NCBI GenBank assembly: GCA_008921705.1
Contig: VFFE01007836.1
Location: 1,351,602-1,415,601 of the forward strand
From: Burhinus oedicnemus
Lineage: Eukaryota > Chordata > Aves > Charadriiformes > Burhinidae
Direction: 5' to 3'
Length of the DNA stretch: 64,000 nucleotides
The position numbers and the translations under genes were made by a program. Shown piece by piece: positions 40,349 through 52,500 of this stretch (positions are counted from its first letter, which is position 1; the number at the start of each line of letters is the position of its first letter). The notes beneath the pieces are model-generated. The model was given only the letters and a program-made list of their open reading frames with translations. It did not search any database and had not been told where the DNA came from.

Positions 40349-40384
40349 TCTATTTTTTTTTTTTTTGTTTGTTTTAAAACACAG

Positions 40385-40560
40385 CTACCTATCCATTCCA
40401 GAACTAGTATTTGCTACAACCAGAGACTGAAATGGTATGAGTGGAGCTTGAAATAATTTGGCTTTGACAGCTCCATCATTTTCTGAGAACTTGGAACGGA
40501 ATTTGGGCTCTGCTTCTGCACTATCCTAGGTGATAATGCCATCCTTGCCTAATGAGGGAG
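40385..40560 (+). CDS. TTLL7: TTLL7 coding exon 1 (5'UTR plus start codon)
   Basis: The acceptor AAAACACAG ends at 40384, after a T-rich tract that includes the N gap. The first 151 bases are 5'UTR. The start ATG is 40536-40538, followed by MPSLPNEG and one base of the next codon; mammalian TTLL7 also begins MPSLPQEG, which decides the start. An in-frame TAG lies six bases upstream of the ATG, so translation cannot start earlier in this exon. The donor GTATGC starts at 40561 (phase 1). Confidence 0.9.
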
Positions 40561-43500
40561 GTATGCTAGTCTTGGATTTTTAATATAGCCTATTATTTTT
40601 TCAGTATGCTTGTACCTCTAAGTTGCAACAAAGGAAATGTTTGTATTTTTAGTTCATTTGTATATGTTATTTGAGATACAAAGATGTTGATAGTTAACAT
40701 TATTTTTCAAAGATAACCATGGAACTGCTTCTCTGACTTTGAGTTCAAAACTACCCTATCAAAGCACAATTAAAAGAAAAGTCAGAAAGAAGAAGAATGG
40801 AGTCATCACTGCAAATGTCGCTGGCACAAAATATGAAATTGGTAGGAAGCTACATATTTTGTTTTCATCCTAATAGCTATTGATGTGAGCGAATTACTAA
40901 CTAATGGGGTGAATTAATGGACTTTGTATCAAGCTGACAGTGAGACATTTCCAAAGGATTTTCTTTTGTAAGAAACCTTTATTCTTTTTTTGTAACATTG
41001 AGTTGATAGCTTTGAACACTGTGCATCAATTACTCCCTATTTGTTACTCAGGGAAGGGTCTTGAAATGTAAAAACTTAAGTAATCAAGAAGGCTGTGGAA
41101 AAACCCTCTAATTATGAATTGCATATGTGTTTGGAAGTTTACTTAAAGCCTTGAAAGATGAACAGTGTGAATTTAATGTTAAATACTCTAATTATTATAC
41201 AGATGTTTCTCAATAAAATCTGCTAATGTTTTGTATTTTGATGCTTGGGACTACTTCAGAAAAATCTTTCTCCTAGTGCTTGAGTTATGCCTGGCACATA
41301 ATCAGTCTTTTCTGTGTGTGTATGGTTTTTTTTGTTTTGTTTTTTTTAATATTAAAATGATGTATGCATTTGTTTTGGTAACTACTGTACCTTGACTGAG
41401 GAGGCATTCTTGTCTCCTGTCTGCAGTGACACTTAGTCATGACTATTTTAAAATTAACTTACGTGATAGCCAAGATTAAGTCTAAAAGCCATGCAAGTGG
41501 ACTTTTACTAGATGACTGTGGAATGCCCTGAAGCTCTTTATAGTTCCCATCAGTGGTTGTGCTCTGATTCAAGCCTCAGTACAAGGTGCTGTAATGTTGT
41601 AACGACAGGTTAGCAATAGACTAATTCGATCTTAATTGATTTTTTTTTTTTAAATTTTGAAAAGAAATTTATTTTAGAGATTCGAAATATTCCCTAAGTA
41701 TGTGATTTCTCTGTAGTACGTGTAGTAATACGAGAAATGGGATTTGTGAAAACACGTGATGAAGATGAAACAGCTAATCTTATATGGAGTGATTCTGCTG
41801 TGCAACAAGAGAAGATTGCTGAACTTCGGAACTATCAGGTAGAGTGGTAGTTAGGATTTCTGACATGTTTCAGTAAACTGCTTCACTCAAATGTTCAGTA
41901 ATGTGTTGCTTTGGTCAGTCACATTTGTGTGGAGAGAAAAAAAACAACCACAAAACACCACTAACCACACTGCGATAAGGCTATACCACTACATATTTTA
42001 AAATCCTATTCTCTTTTCCAGAGTTATTTGTTCGTACCACTTGGAATCTGGTGTTTAAATATTTGGGGCTGTTCTTTTATGCTTTTGTCTGCCAGTTGGG
42101 TGTTGTGAATGATCAGAGTTTGAAAGAAGATGCAAAACATCATTTATAAGTTGCTCATAAGCTTTTAAGCACTAAGTTAACAAGCAGAGTTCTCTCCACA
42201 GTTTCTGTGAATAAATAATTCCTTTCTTTACCATTACTTTGTGACAGCATTCTTTGTTCCTATATAGCTTTGTGCATAAGAGTATGGTAGTCTACTTTCA
42301 TGTCTGAAATGAAATCACTGGGCATACTCATGTTGGTGGAGAAGAATGCAACTTACAGCATCTTTAGTATTGCTGAGAATACATAGCATAATGTAAGATA
42401 TTATCTTAGATAATTTATATGTAATACTAATTATGTTTGCCTGAGCATGCAGTTGAACTTCTTAAATGTTTGTATTAGGTATGCCAGTAAAACTGAAAAG
42501 TACCAACTTTCTCTTTTTCTCCTTCCTCAGAGAATCAACCATTTTCCAGGAATGGGAGAGATCTGCAGAAAGGATTTTCTGGCAAGAAACATGACTAAGT
42601 AATCTTTCTTTTAATATTAAGAAGTTTTTCCAGCCATAGTATTTAATGCAGTACAATATTGAATTATTGCTTGTAAGGTTTGTTTATTTCTACTAAGAAG
42701 CTATGAGAGGACCAGGAATAATTTCCAAAGTTCCTTAATAACTTTGGCTTTGGTCCTGGATCTGTAGCATCAGAGAGGGCTACTGTATCTCTTCAGTTGA
42801 CTTCAGTGGAAAATGATGTGGGTTCAGTTCTCTGTCTACGCATTGCAGAATGTAGGAGAGCCTTAAATTATTGTATAATACACTTAATATATAATACACC
42901 CAGGCATATATCCTATAATGGTAGAACAGAAAAAATAGCTAGCATGTGGATGGATATTATTTGTTTGAAATAATTAATGACTATGTTTGTGTGTATATCA
43001 AACTTAAAAAATGGGAAGCATCTTACTGTTTGTACGAGAAACAGTCAGAAAGGCTCTTTGTCTAATTATAAATTCTCCTCTAGTAGGATAACTGGAAATT
43101 ATCCTGGCTGAGAATCTGTAAGACCTGTAAGACAACAATACTAAATATTGATTCAACAGCCTGGTAATAAGGAAAAGTTTAGGGATAAATGTGTGTGAAT
43201 ATTTTGATTCTTCTAATTTAAATTAGTTTAAAGAGCAATTATTAATAGAGTTAATCTTTTGGCCCCCAATGTGCCCTACACTGCAATTACTGTTACCAGA
43301 ACAGAATTTGTTTTCATATATTAATGTAATTAATTTGATATCTCCTTTCTCTCTCTTTCTCTATTTCCTTTTCTGTTTTGTAACTACAACGCATAGCATG
43401 TACAATGTATACAACTATCATGATGCAAATATTACATGCATTGCTATGGTGTCTGTATGTCCTATGTGTGGGCCAGAACTCCCTTGTGTTAATACATGCT

Positions 43501-46500
43501 ACACAAGCACTTTCACTGCCCCTTCCAGACAAACTTTAAGTAAAACCACAGAGATAGCACATGAAGTCAAACAGCTGTTTGGAAAGATCCTGGAAACAGT
43601 GGAACAACATTGGTCAGGTTGGTAGGCAGTGGTATCCCTGTGTATTGTGACACTTCTGTGATTTTTAAATAGATGTGCAACATGGACAAAAGGCTCTTGT
43701 TATCCTGCGCACATTGTTTTCAAATACAGTCTGATATACCTCTCTCAACCTATCAAATTCTGAGTTTGAAATACAGTTTAAAGGTACTTGATGTGGAGAT
43801 TGCACATATTATAGATAAGATGGGAATAAGTTCTCTGATACGATAACTCTGGGTCAAATATATCTATGTTGTGACTTCACTTAATATCAGTAGATATAGC
43901 AGGGTTTTAATCAGCTTTTTGTAGTACTAGCCTCACAATTCTATACTTAGTATTCATAATTTATAAAAATCTAAATGATACACCCTGAGACTGCTTGTGA
44001 AACAGACATATGTATGTGAAATCACAAGTCAGTTGGGATGCATGGTTGGGTAGGCTCTTGTCTGTAGAGTGGAGGATTTTGTTCCATACAGCTGCTGTAC
44101 TGTCTTAGAATTTATTTGAACAGGATAGTGCAGAAACACTAGTTATGTTCTCTTGCTTTTCTGCTGCACACATTCTTTTCTGTTCCTGATACTGACTTGT
44201 ACAGAATAGCTGTGGGTTTTATACCATTGAGAGTTCATGAAACAACTGCTGAGAATTGGTGGAGAGTAAACTTTTCTTTGTCTTTTACTTCTACCTTTGT
44301 TGTTATGCTGATCTCACCCTTCCATTTTATGCAAGCTGTTGGCAATGAAGCGAAAGAACAAATCTTTAGATTCTGAGAGGCAACCGCTCTTCAGGAGGAG
44401 TTGCACTTCAGGAATTCCTCTTACAGCCAATATCTAGGCACTCTGGATGACAGGACAGTGTGGTTTTCACAAGCAGAAGGGTGGAAGGGAGTTGTGCAAC
44501 ATGTAGTGCCTGTAATATGAAAGAAGACAACCCAGCACAGAAAGTGTAGGGACACAGAGTAATGGAATAGATAGAAGCAGGAATGTAATTGAGAGCAAAG
44601 AAGGCACGAGCACTGTTTGCAAGGGGAATAATCAGAACACAGAAAAAGGGGGTGGGGGGAAGATGTGCCATTGTATGGCCAACTAGATTTTAATTTCTGT
44701 AAATGGTCGCTTAGATGAGATCCCCTCATGTGAAGGGTAAGTGTGGTTACAGAATGAATACAAGTGGGGGAGAAGGTGTACAGAATGAATGGGAAGGGGA
44801 ACAGACCCATGCGTGAGATGGTCTTTTTTGCCGCACCTTTGTTGTTTAAGTTAAAAGACTTGTGAACTGATCATGGACCAAGAATTGCTCTCATCCATAC
44901 CTACCCACTAACTTCCTCTCATACTTGAAAAGTCAGAGGATCTTGAAACCTAGGCAGTGGAACCTGCATTATTAGACCAACAAGTCATGTCTTTAGTAAC
45001 CTACGTTTTGTTCAACGCCTTTGATTCTTTTGCATAGAAAGCACTCTGAGAAACAAGAGCATAGTCTGACCACATCTGTTAGCTAAAATAGCACTCAGAA
45101 GAGCCATAAATTGCTGTTTGATTCTCAGACCTCCTGTTAAGGAGCAGCACAGTGAAAAAGTGGTTACCCACAGTAGTGGACAGCAGATGCGCTGGAAAAT
45201 AGCGCTATTGTAATGGAATAGGTCTTGATTCTGCAAGCTACTTGATGATGATCCTAAGCCATTTCTGAATCGGGCCAAGCAGAGAAAGAACAGAGCTGAA
45301 TTCTTTCGTTGAAAGATTTAGTGAGCACCAGAACTTGTAAGCAATGGTTAAATATTCTGTTTCATATTATTGACTGTTTGTAGTCTACCCAGTTATGCAT
45401 AAGATAGAAAAAGACATATAGAAATGATGTACTTTCAGTCAGAAAGTAATATTAATATATCTAGAATACCATGAAGCTGTATTCATTGAGTAGGGAGCAT
45501 GTGTATTGAGACCTGTGAGGAAGTTAAATGTCAGGTCTCTATCATATAACACTTCAGGATTCATACGGTAAATAATTTGGAGAGGGATGGAAAGTAACAC
45601 AGAAATTGCTTTTTGCATAAAAATAGGATAATTTCTGTCTAGATAAACTATTCAGTTAGCAAGGTAATAACATTTGTAAATATATAGCAGGTGGAAAGCA
45701 GTTTAAAAATATGCATGAATCGTGAATTATAATACCTATTTAAGTTTTTTAAAACTTTTTCTGAATATTTGGTGGCTTTCATCAAACCACATTTGTAAAA
45801 ATAATGGTTACAATGAAGCTGCAGAAGCACTGAACCTCATGCAGTACTTCAAGACTACTATAGCTATTGTGGTTTCTGCAGAGTGTTTGTTGGGTAGTTG
45901 GCTAAACAATTTGGTGACAGTGTATCTATTATACCAGTAGGGCTTGGCTACAGTCCTAACCTTGCAGATGTGGTTGGCAGCTCTGTTTTTTTCCATTAGT
46001 ATTTGAGCTACTTAAAGAAAAAGTGCCTTATGTTGCATCAGGACTATTATGTAGGCTTATAGTAGAAATGAAAAATGGAATTGATATTGTAAGTCTCTCT
46101 TACATTTAAGTTATCCTGATGCTATTACTTTTCATTGCAAAATGAGAAGTATACCTAAATCTGTGGTTAATTAAAAAGTATTAGAATTCATCATGGTGCT
46201 ATTTTAAAAAAAAATAATCAAAGTTGGGGAACTTCCTATGTCAGTTAATTTCTTTTAAACAACCAGTCACTTTCTGTTGTTCTGTGGATATTTGTATTTT
46301 AGATGTGTCCACCCTGTGTTACAGAGTAGTTTTGAGTTACCTGAACTAATTTCATATGAGGTTTTGTATGAAGTTTCAGGTATTCTGATACCCGAAACAA
46401 GCTAGCTGCACCAGTATTTAACTCAGCAAAGACTAAATTTATTCTGCTGGGAACTATGGTATGCCAGTCTGCATAGTACCAGCAAGTCCATATTGCTCCT

Positions 46501-49500
46501 ATAACTTGGCTGTTAACCAGTATTAGAGCTACTTTGTTTAAAGCTAACCCATATGTATCTAGCCCATACTGCCAGTCTGCTGTGAGTATATCACAGAATC
46601 ATAGAATGGTTGAGGTTGGAAGGGACCTTAAAGATCATCTAGTTCCAACCCCCGACAGCTTTTGGTGATGGAAACTGATAGTAACTGAATTTTCTACCAT
46701 TTTTCCTCTTCTATTTTTCTTTTCTGCACACATAACAGAGCTATAAAATGAGATATGTTCACTACCTCAGCCGCCACAGCTATTACAGCAAGGGAGATCA
46801 AGACCTTGCTGCATCCTTTAACCAGATTCAGTTTCAGATATTATTCCCTACTATGTCTTAACCTTATTTTTGTGTTTGCTCATCTACTGCAGAATGATCA
46901 AGAATCAGCCTCAGGAGTATAGTTTTATTCCTCGAACGTGGATCTTCCCTGCAGAATACACACAGTTTCAGAACTATGTAAAAGAACTGAAGAAGAAACG
47001 TAGACAGAAAACTTTCATAGTCAAACCAGCTAACGGTGCAATGGGACATGGGTAAGTTGCATGTTAACTTCAGTCGTCTTACCCATTAAAGGTGAAATCC
47101 AATGCTATTTACAACATTAACAGAAGCTATGTATTAGTAAGAAGATTGTATTTCAAGTTGTATGAAAGTTCATGTATTGGACGAAGGCTTAAAAAGCAGA
47201 AACAGCTAAAATATAAAGCTAAATCAAAGTGGTATCTTAATGTTGTTCTGAATGTGGCATAATTAGAGAATGCATTTTCTCATGAAGCTCAAATAATTCT
47301 GAAGATCAGGATTATTTTTATTGTGAATTTATCTAAAAAATGTATTTATTAATCTGTTGCACTTAGACGTACAGGGTGAGATTGTATTGGGTGTAAATGG
47401 GTTTCAGTGGCTGGGGGCTGCAAGGGTGTCATGTGTGGGAGAAGGTCAGGATCTTCCACAGCTCTGAGACCAGCCCAACCAGCCCATTGTGTGCTAAAAC
47501 TGCAGCCAGTCAGAGAAGTGCAAATGTATTTAAGAGTGGCAGCCCTGAGATGTAAGAGAAGCAGAGGAGACGCTGTTGGGGATGTGGCTGGAACGAAGTG
47601 ACACCCTTGCCAGAGGAGGGACACTATGTAAAAAAGAATGGGATAAATATTGCAGTTTCATTCCTAACTTTGTTCTTGTTTTTTAGATATTTGAGCTTTC
47701 ATTGCTTTTCATATCAATTTGGATTATACAGTACAGTAAAGCTCTTAGCTATTAAAAATATATCAGAAAAGTAAAAGTAAAGCCCCCAAACTTTCCATTT
47801 CCTCATTTTTCATTCTTTTTGATAAGGCCCAAGATAAACTGAAGGGAAAGGTAGCAGCATAATTCAGAGAAATGTCTGGAAAGTGCTTCAGCACCAGAAC
47901 ACTGAAATGTATCATAAATAATAAAAAGTAAGATTAAGGCAACAAATCTAGGGGAATTCGGGGTCAGTAATTATACATTGAAAAATATTAGCTATTATAG
48001 TTATTTAAAAGTCTGTGTGGTTAGGGATTGCCAATATATAGTCTGTATATAAACCATTTTTCATTCTGATGTGGAGAAACCGGAATCAGAAATACTGAGC
48101 TTCATCTACGGCATCCTTAGTCGTATTGATCAGTGTCCTGCTTTGCAAACATCATCACTGAGTCAGGTTAGCACTGAAAGTTCTTTACAACCTGTACCTC
48201 GGGCAGAAGTTGTGACAAAGACTGGAAGCCTATTTTTAGAGCTGCATGGGGAATAATCATAGAAGCTGGAGACTGGTCGTTCTGCCAAGCAATTTCTAAG
48301 TGTAGAGGGAACCCATTATTACAAATTGTTGAATCAAAGGAAGCAGAAAGTTATTTTGAAATGGCTCATTGCCTTTTTTCATCCGGTGAAGCACCATAAA
48401 GGACAGGAAACCAAAAGCCTACAAATCAGATATGTAAGTCTCTTTCTCCAGGTAGACTTTAGCCTGACTACCTGGTTGGGTGACCATGAAAATCTGTTTC
48501 AAAGAGTGATGTCAAAGTTCCATGTTTTTAAAAGAACTTTTGTTTTTACCAGGATCTCTTTAATAAGAAATGGAGAAAAGTTACAAGCTCAGGATCACTT
48601 GATTGTTCAGGAATATCTTGACAAACCATTTCTTATGGAAGGCTACAAGTTTGATTTACGTGTGTATATTCTTGTAACCTCCTGTGATCCATTAAAAGTA
48701 TTTTTATATCATGATGGACTGGTGAGAATGGGCACAGAAAAGTATCACCCCCCCAGTGACTCAAATTTGGTAAGTCGGAATTTCATTCAAATTTATTGCT
48801 TATGCATGTAGACTTTTACCTGTGTAGTGTTTGAAGGAGGTAAAATAAAATAAGTTGTGACGTGAGATTTAATTTGGTATTCATCTGGCTGAACTTTTGC
48901 AATGTCATTGAAGAGAAAAAAAAAATAAAATGAAAGATATTTAACTCATGCTTTTCTATCAAAATCACAAGTATAGCCATATTATTGCTCAGGTATAAAC
49001 ATTTTATATGACTTTGCATGTATGTATGCTAAATAGTTTAAATATTTCCTAAAAGAAAGAAAAAGATGTCAATTATTGACATTCAACCCAGAAAAAATGA
49101 AGTAAAAAAAATCACTTCAAGAACAGTTACATTGCTTTTATATTTATCTGAGACTAAGTTTGAGGTAGGGGGAAGGGGTAAGGTTTATCTCCTGCTAGAT
49201 CCTTGTTTAACATTCCTGAAGTTTAGAGCTGCTGCTGAGGATCCTGCAATGTTTCAGCCATTGAGTTGGGAACCTATGCAGAAAGCAGAGAAACAGCAAT
49301 ACAAAGACCAGTGCGTGAGAGTGGTCACTGCAATCCCTGAATGTGAGGGAATCTGCTGGTGGTGCTGTCTGTCAGTGACTGCTTCAGCAAGGAAAGGAGT
49401 ATGTACTTGACAACTTTCGGATGATACAGCGAGGCTGCCTAGAAACTTGCAGAGAACCTGCCTAGAACTTGCAGGAATGGTAAGGGACATGCTAAAGCTT

Positions 49501-52500
49501 TTGGACAGTTTAATCCCCCTGTTCACCGTATAGCATCTTTACCTGTTGAGAGGTGTAACCCCTCTTTTCTGGCACAGACCAAAATGCAGATGTCTGTTAA
49601 GAAAAACTAGGTTTGAAACATTGGGGAGGCATCAGTAGATTTGAGTTCCTTATAACTCACTCTGTACTCCGTTGCTACTGGATCTTTCCTTTTTCATACT
49701 ATATACTTTTAGAGCTGCTTGACTGTAATTATGCAACAGACAACACGTGGAGAACCTTTTTTCCTACTTGTCTCTTAAAATTGTGACTGTCTCTTTGAAG
49801 AATGCAAGTATAATTTGGAGCCCGGTACAAATGGTATATTTGGAAGAGTTCCAATGTTATATTTGGAATAGTTTGCTTTTAATATTTTTTATTCTTACTA
49901 ATCTCAGCATTAGCAGCACTGAAATATGCTCTGAGCGGATAAACAGAACAGGCTGTTGCTTCTGTGTTCTCACAACTGTTCATGTTGCAGTTTGTCTATT
50001 GTATGAAATAACCTGGCTTATCACTAATGACATTGTTCTTTGGATGACATTGTTCCACAGTGACATTGTTCCAGAGAACTTCAGACTAAAGACTAGTTCA
50101 GATGTTTAACAAATGTTGTAAAAACACTTCAGGTTTTTTTGTAGTCTGAAAAATGATTGCTTTTGTCTGAAATAATTTGAATTTCATGGAAAGATGACAT
50201 TTATAACAACAACAATAGATTTCAGAATGATTCTCAAAGCAGTAATTGGAAGCCACGGGAGAAATTCATTACTTGTAGTGCTAATACAATACATTGCTAA
50301 CTAGCCTGCAATTAAGTTGATTGTTAATTTCATTAAGATTTTTAAAATGTAAGTAATTGGTGTGAGATAAATGACAGCAGAAGGCTTGTTATCTGTTGGC
50401 CATCTTTTCAAAAAGGAATGGGAACAGAAGGCTTATGGTCAGCTTAGAACATCAACTACACTCAAGTAAGAAATCAAACATGACAGAGAACTCTCACTGT
50501 GATGAGGACAGTCATCATGGTCGTGTAGGTGGAAAACTAAATTAATATCTGTACTGGGAGATAATTTATAAATCATGATTTATATGTTTACATTAGACTT
50601 GGAAAGGTGTGGTGTTTTTTTGTTTGTTTGTTTTTTTAAATGCAACTGATAACATGAATCTGTTGCTGGTGACGTTTTGCTCCATAAAGGAACTATAGCA
50701 CTCACTCATTTATGTAATATATATCTTGAAATTCACCTCCCTCTGAGGTATGGCTACCAGCCAGTCAAAAATGAGCAATTTTGGCAGATATCAACACGGC
50801 AGATGAGTTTATGTGTAAAAGATATTTTAAAGTATCACTAGCATGAGAACATTTCTCATAAATAAACTACAGTGAAAACTGAAATGTGGGATTGTCTATG
50901 AAACAGATGCCAGAGTGTTTTTTAGCACTTTTAAAGTAGCACTTCAAAATACCATCTTTATTGTTTGCTTCTTGTGGAATGTAATCATTCTGTAAGTCAT
51001 GATACTTGCTCTTCACTTTTTCAGGTAGTTGTTTACGTACAGACCTGTAAAAATGGCAGAGATATTGCCTAAGCAGATGTTGAGTGGTAGATCAGTTAAC
51101 TGCAACTGGCTTAAATATGCGCACAGGTTTTGTTATAAGAAGGCTAGAACATTCAGTAGATGAAATCTCCAAGAATCAGAAATGCTAAATCTGCACAGAG
51201 TGTTATTTGCAAATGTGAACTGTTTGGCCATGTCATTATTGATTTAACATTTTTTTTTCCTTTTAATTTTTTTGAATTAACCATTCTAGAGTTGTGTTTA
51301 AGGGTTTTTTAATGTCTTTTCTCCCTTTTTTTTTTAGAGTCAATTGTATATGCATCTGACTAACTACTCTGTCAATAAACATAATGAACACTTTGAACGG
51401 GATGAAACAGAAGACAAAGGAAGCAAACGCTCCATAAAATGGTTTACTGAGTTTCTAGAAACAAATAATCTTGATGTCTCCAAATTCTGGAGTGATATTT
51501 CAGTAAGATAAAACTAATACGCTTTTCTTTATTTTATATATGTATATTCTTAGAAAATCAATTGCTTCTGCCATCCACTTTACTGGAATCCAGAGTGATT
51601 TTTTGAAACTTTATTAATCCAAATTCTCAGCGATGCATGCCATAAAGGACATACTATAAATGATGATTATGGTTTTTAAAAGGCTAAATTCGGAGCTCGA
51701 TCATAAAATTAATGTTAAACTTTTTCTGAGGGACAAAAGCCCTTTCAAACTGCAATTCATGTAATTAATATGATACAAAGGATCCCATTTAAATTCTTGG
51801 AGACTTTTCTAGACTATAAAGTTATTTTATGTGTGAGTATTTAGAAAATTGTAGTCAGCATTGCATATATCTGTGGACTGGAACCTGTGCCATTGAAGTC
51901 AGTGATTATGCTACAGACATCTTTAGGTGAGGAATAGGCCTGAGATTGTTAGAGCTTAGGCATCACGTGTACGTATGATTCAGAGAATATTTATTGAAAA
52001 TTATATTGCAAAATGAAGTGAGTGAAGATTGGCTATACTGTACTTTGTTCCCAATATACATTCAGCATTTAAGTTATTACATATCTGAAGGTACATATGT
52101 ACTATGGAAAGTATAATATATTCTCCATATGTCTGTTACTCCATAGGGATAGTTTATTTATTATAGACCATTTGTTTGGTATTTTAATTCATTTTTAGTA
52201 GAGACTTTAATGAAATGTAAAAGATTAAAGTATGAAACACATTAGTTCGATATATACTGGTGACTTGTCTCCTGATGAATTTTTCTGAAAAAAATCCCTA
52301 CAGGAGTTAGTAGTGAAGACTCTCATAGTTGCAGAGCCACATGTTCTTCATGCTTATCGCATGTGCAGGCCAGGGCAAGCACCAGGAAGTGACAGTGTCT
52401 GCTTTGAAGTCCTGGGATTTGATATTCTGCTGGACAGAAAACTAAAACCATGGCTCCTAGAGGTAAACCTCTTTAAACAAATGTAAAGTAAAATTTTGAG

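Larger units (their letters stand above)
20991..40384 (+). other. TTLL7: TTLL7 first intron (inferred), about 20 kb
   Basis: If transcription starts in the CpG island, everything from there to the acceptor at 40383-40384 is intron 1. It is AT-rich and carries simple-sequence tracts, a G-quadruplex-type C-rich tract and an orphan CpG cluster, listed separately. No recognisable coding exon or full-length transposon was seen. A long 5' intron is a usual place for enhancers, but none can be identified with confidence. Confidence 0.55.

Noticed and set aside
43269..43625. Plus-strand open frame of 118 codons between coding exons 4 and 5
   Set aside because: TTLL7 exons 4 and 5 join directly in frame (Lys115 split codon), so no exon is needed, and no protein family is recognised.
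44421..44810. Minus-strand open frame of 129 codons in a TTLL7 intron
   Set aside because: There is no domain, its His/Cys/Ser/Phe-rich composition is typical of chance translation, and no promoter or splice sites support it.
48326..48552. Open reading frame running from the intron into TTLL7 coding exon 6
   Set aside because: A good acceptor at 48552 and the precise joining of GHG to ISLIRNG show the upstream part is intronic. The upstream peptide has no similarity to TTLL proteins.
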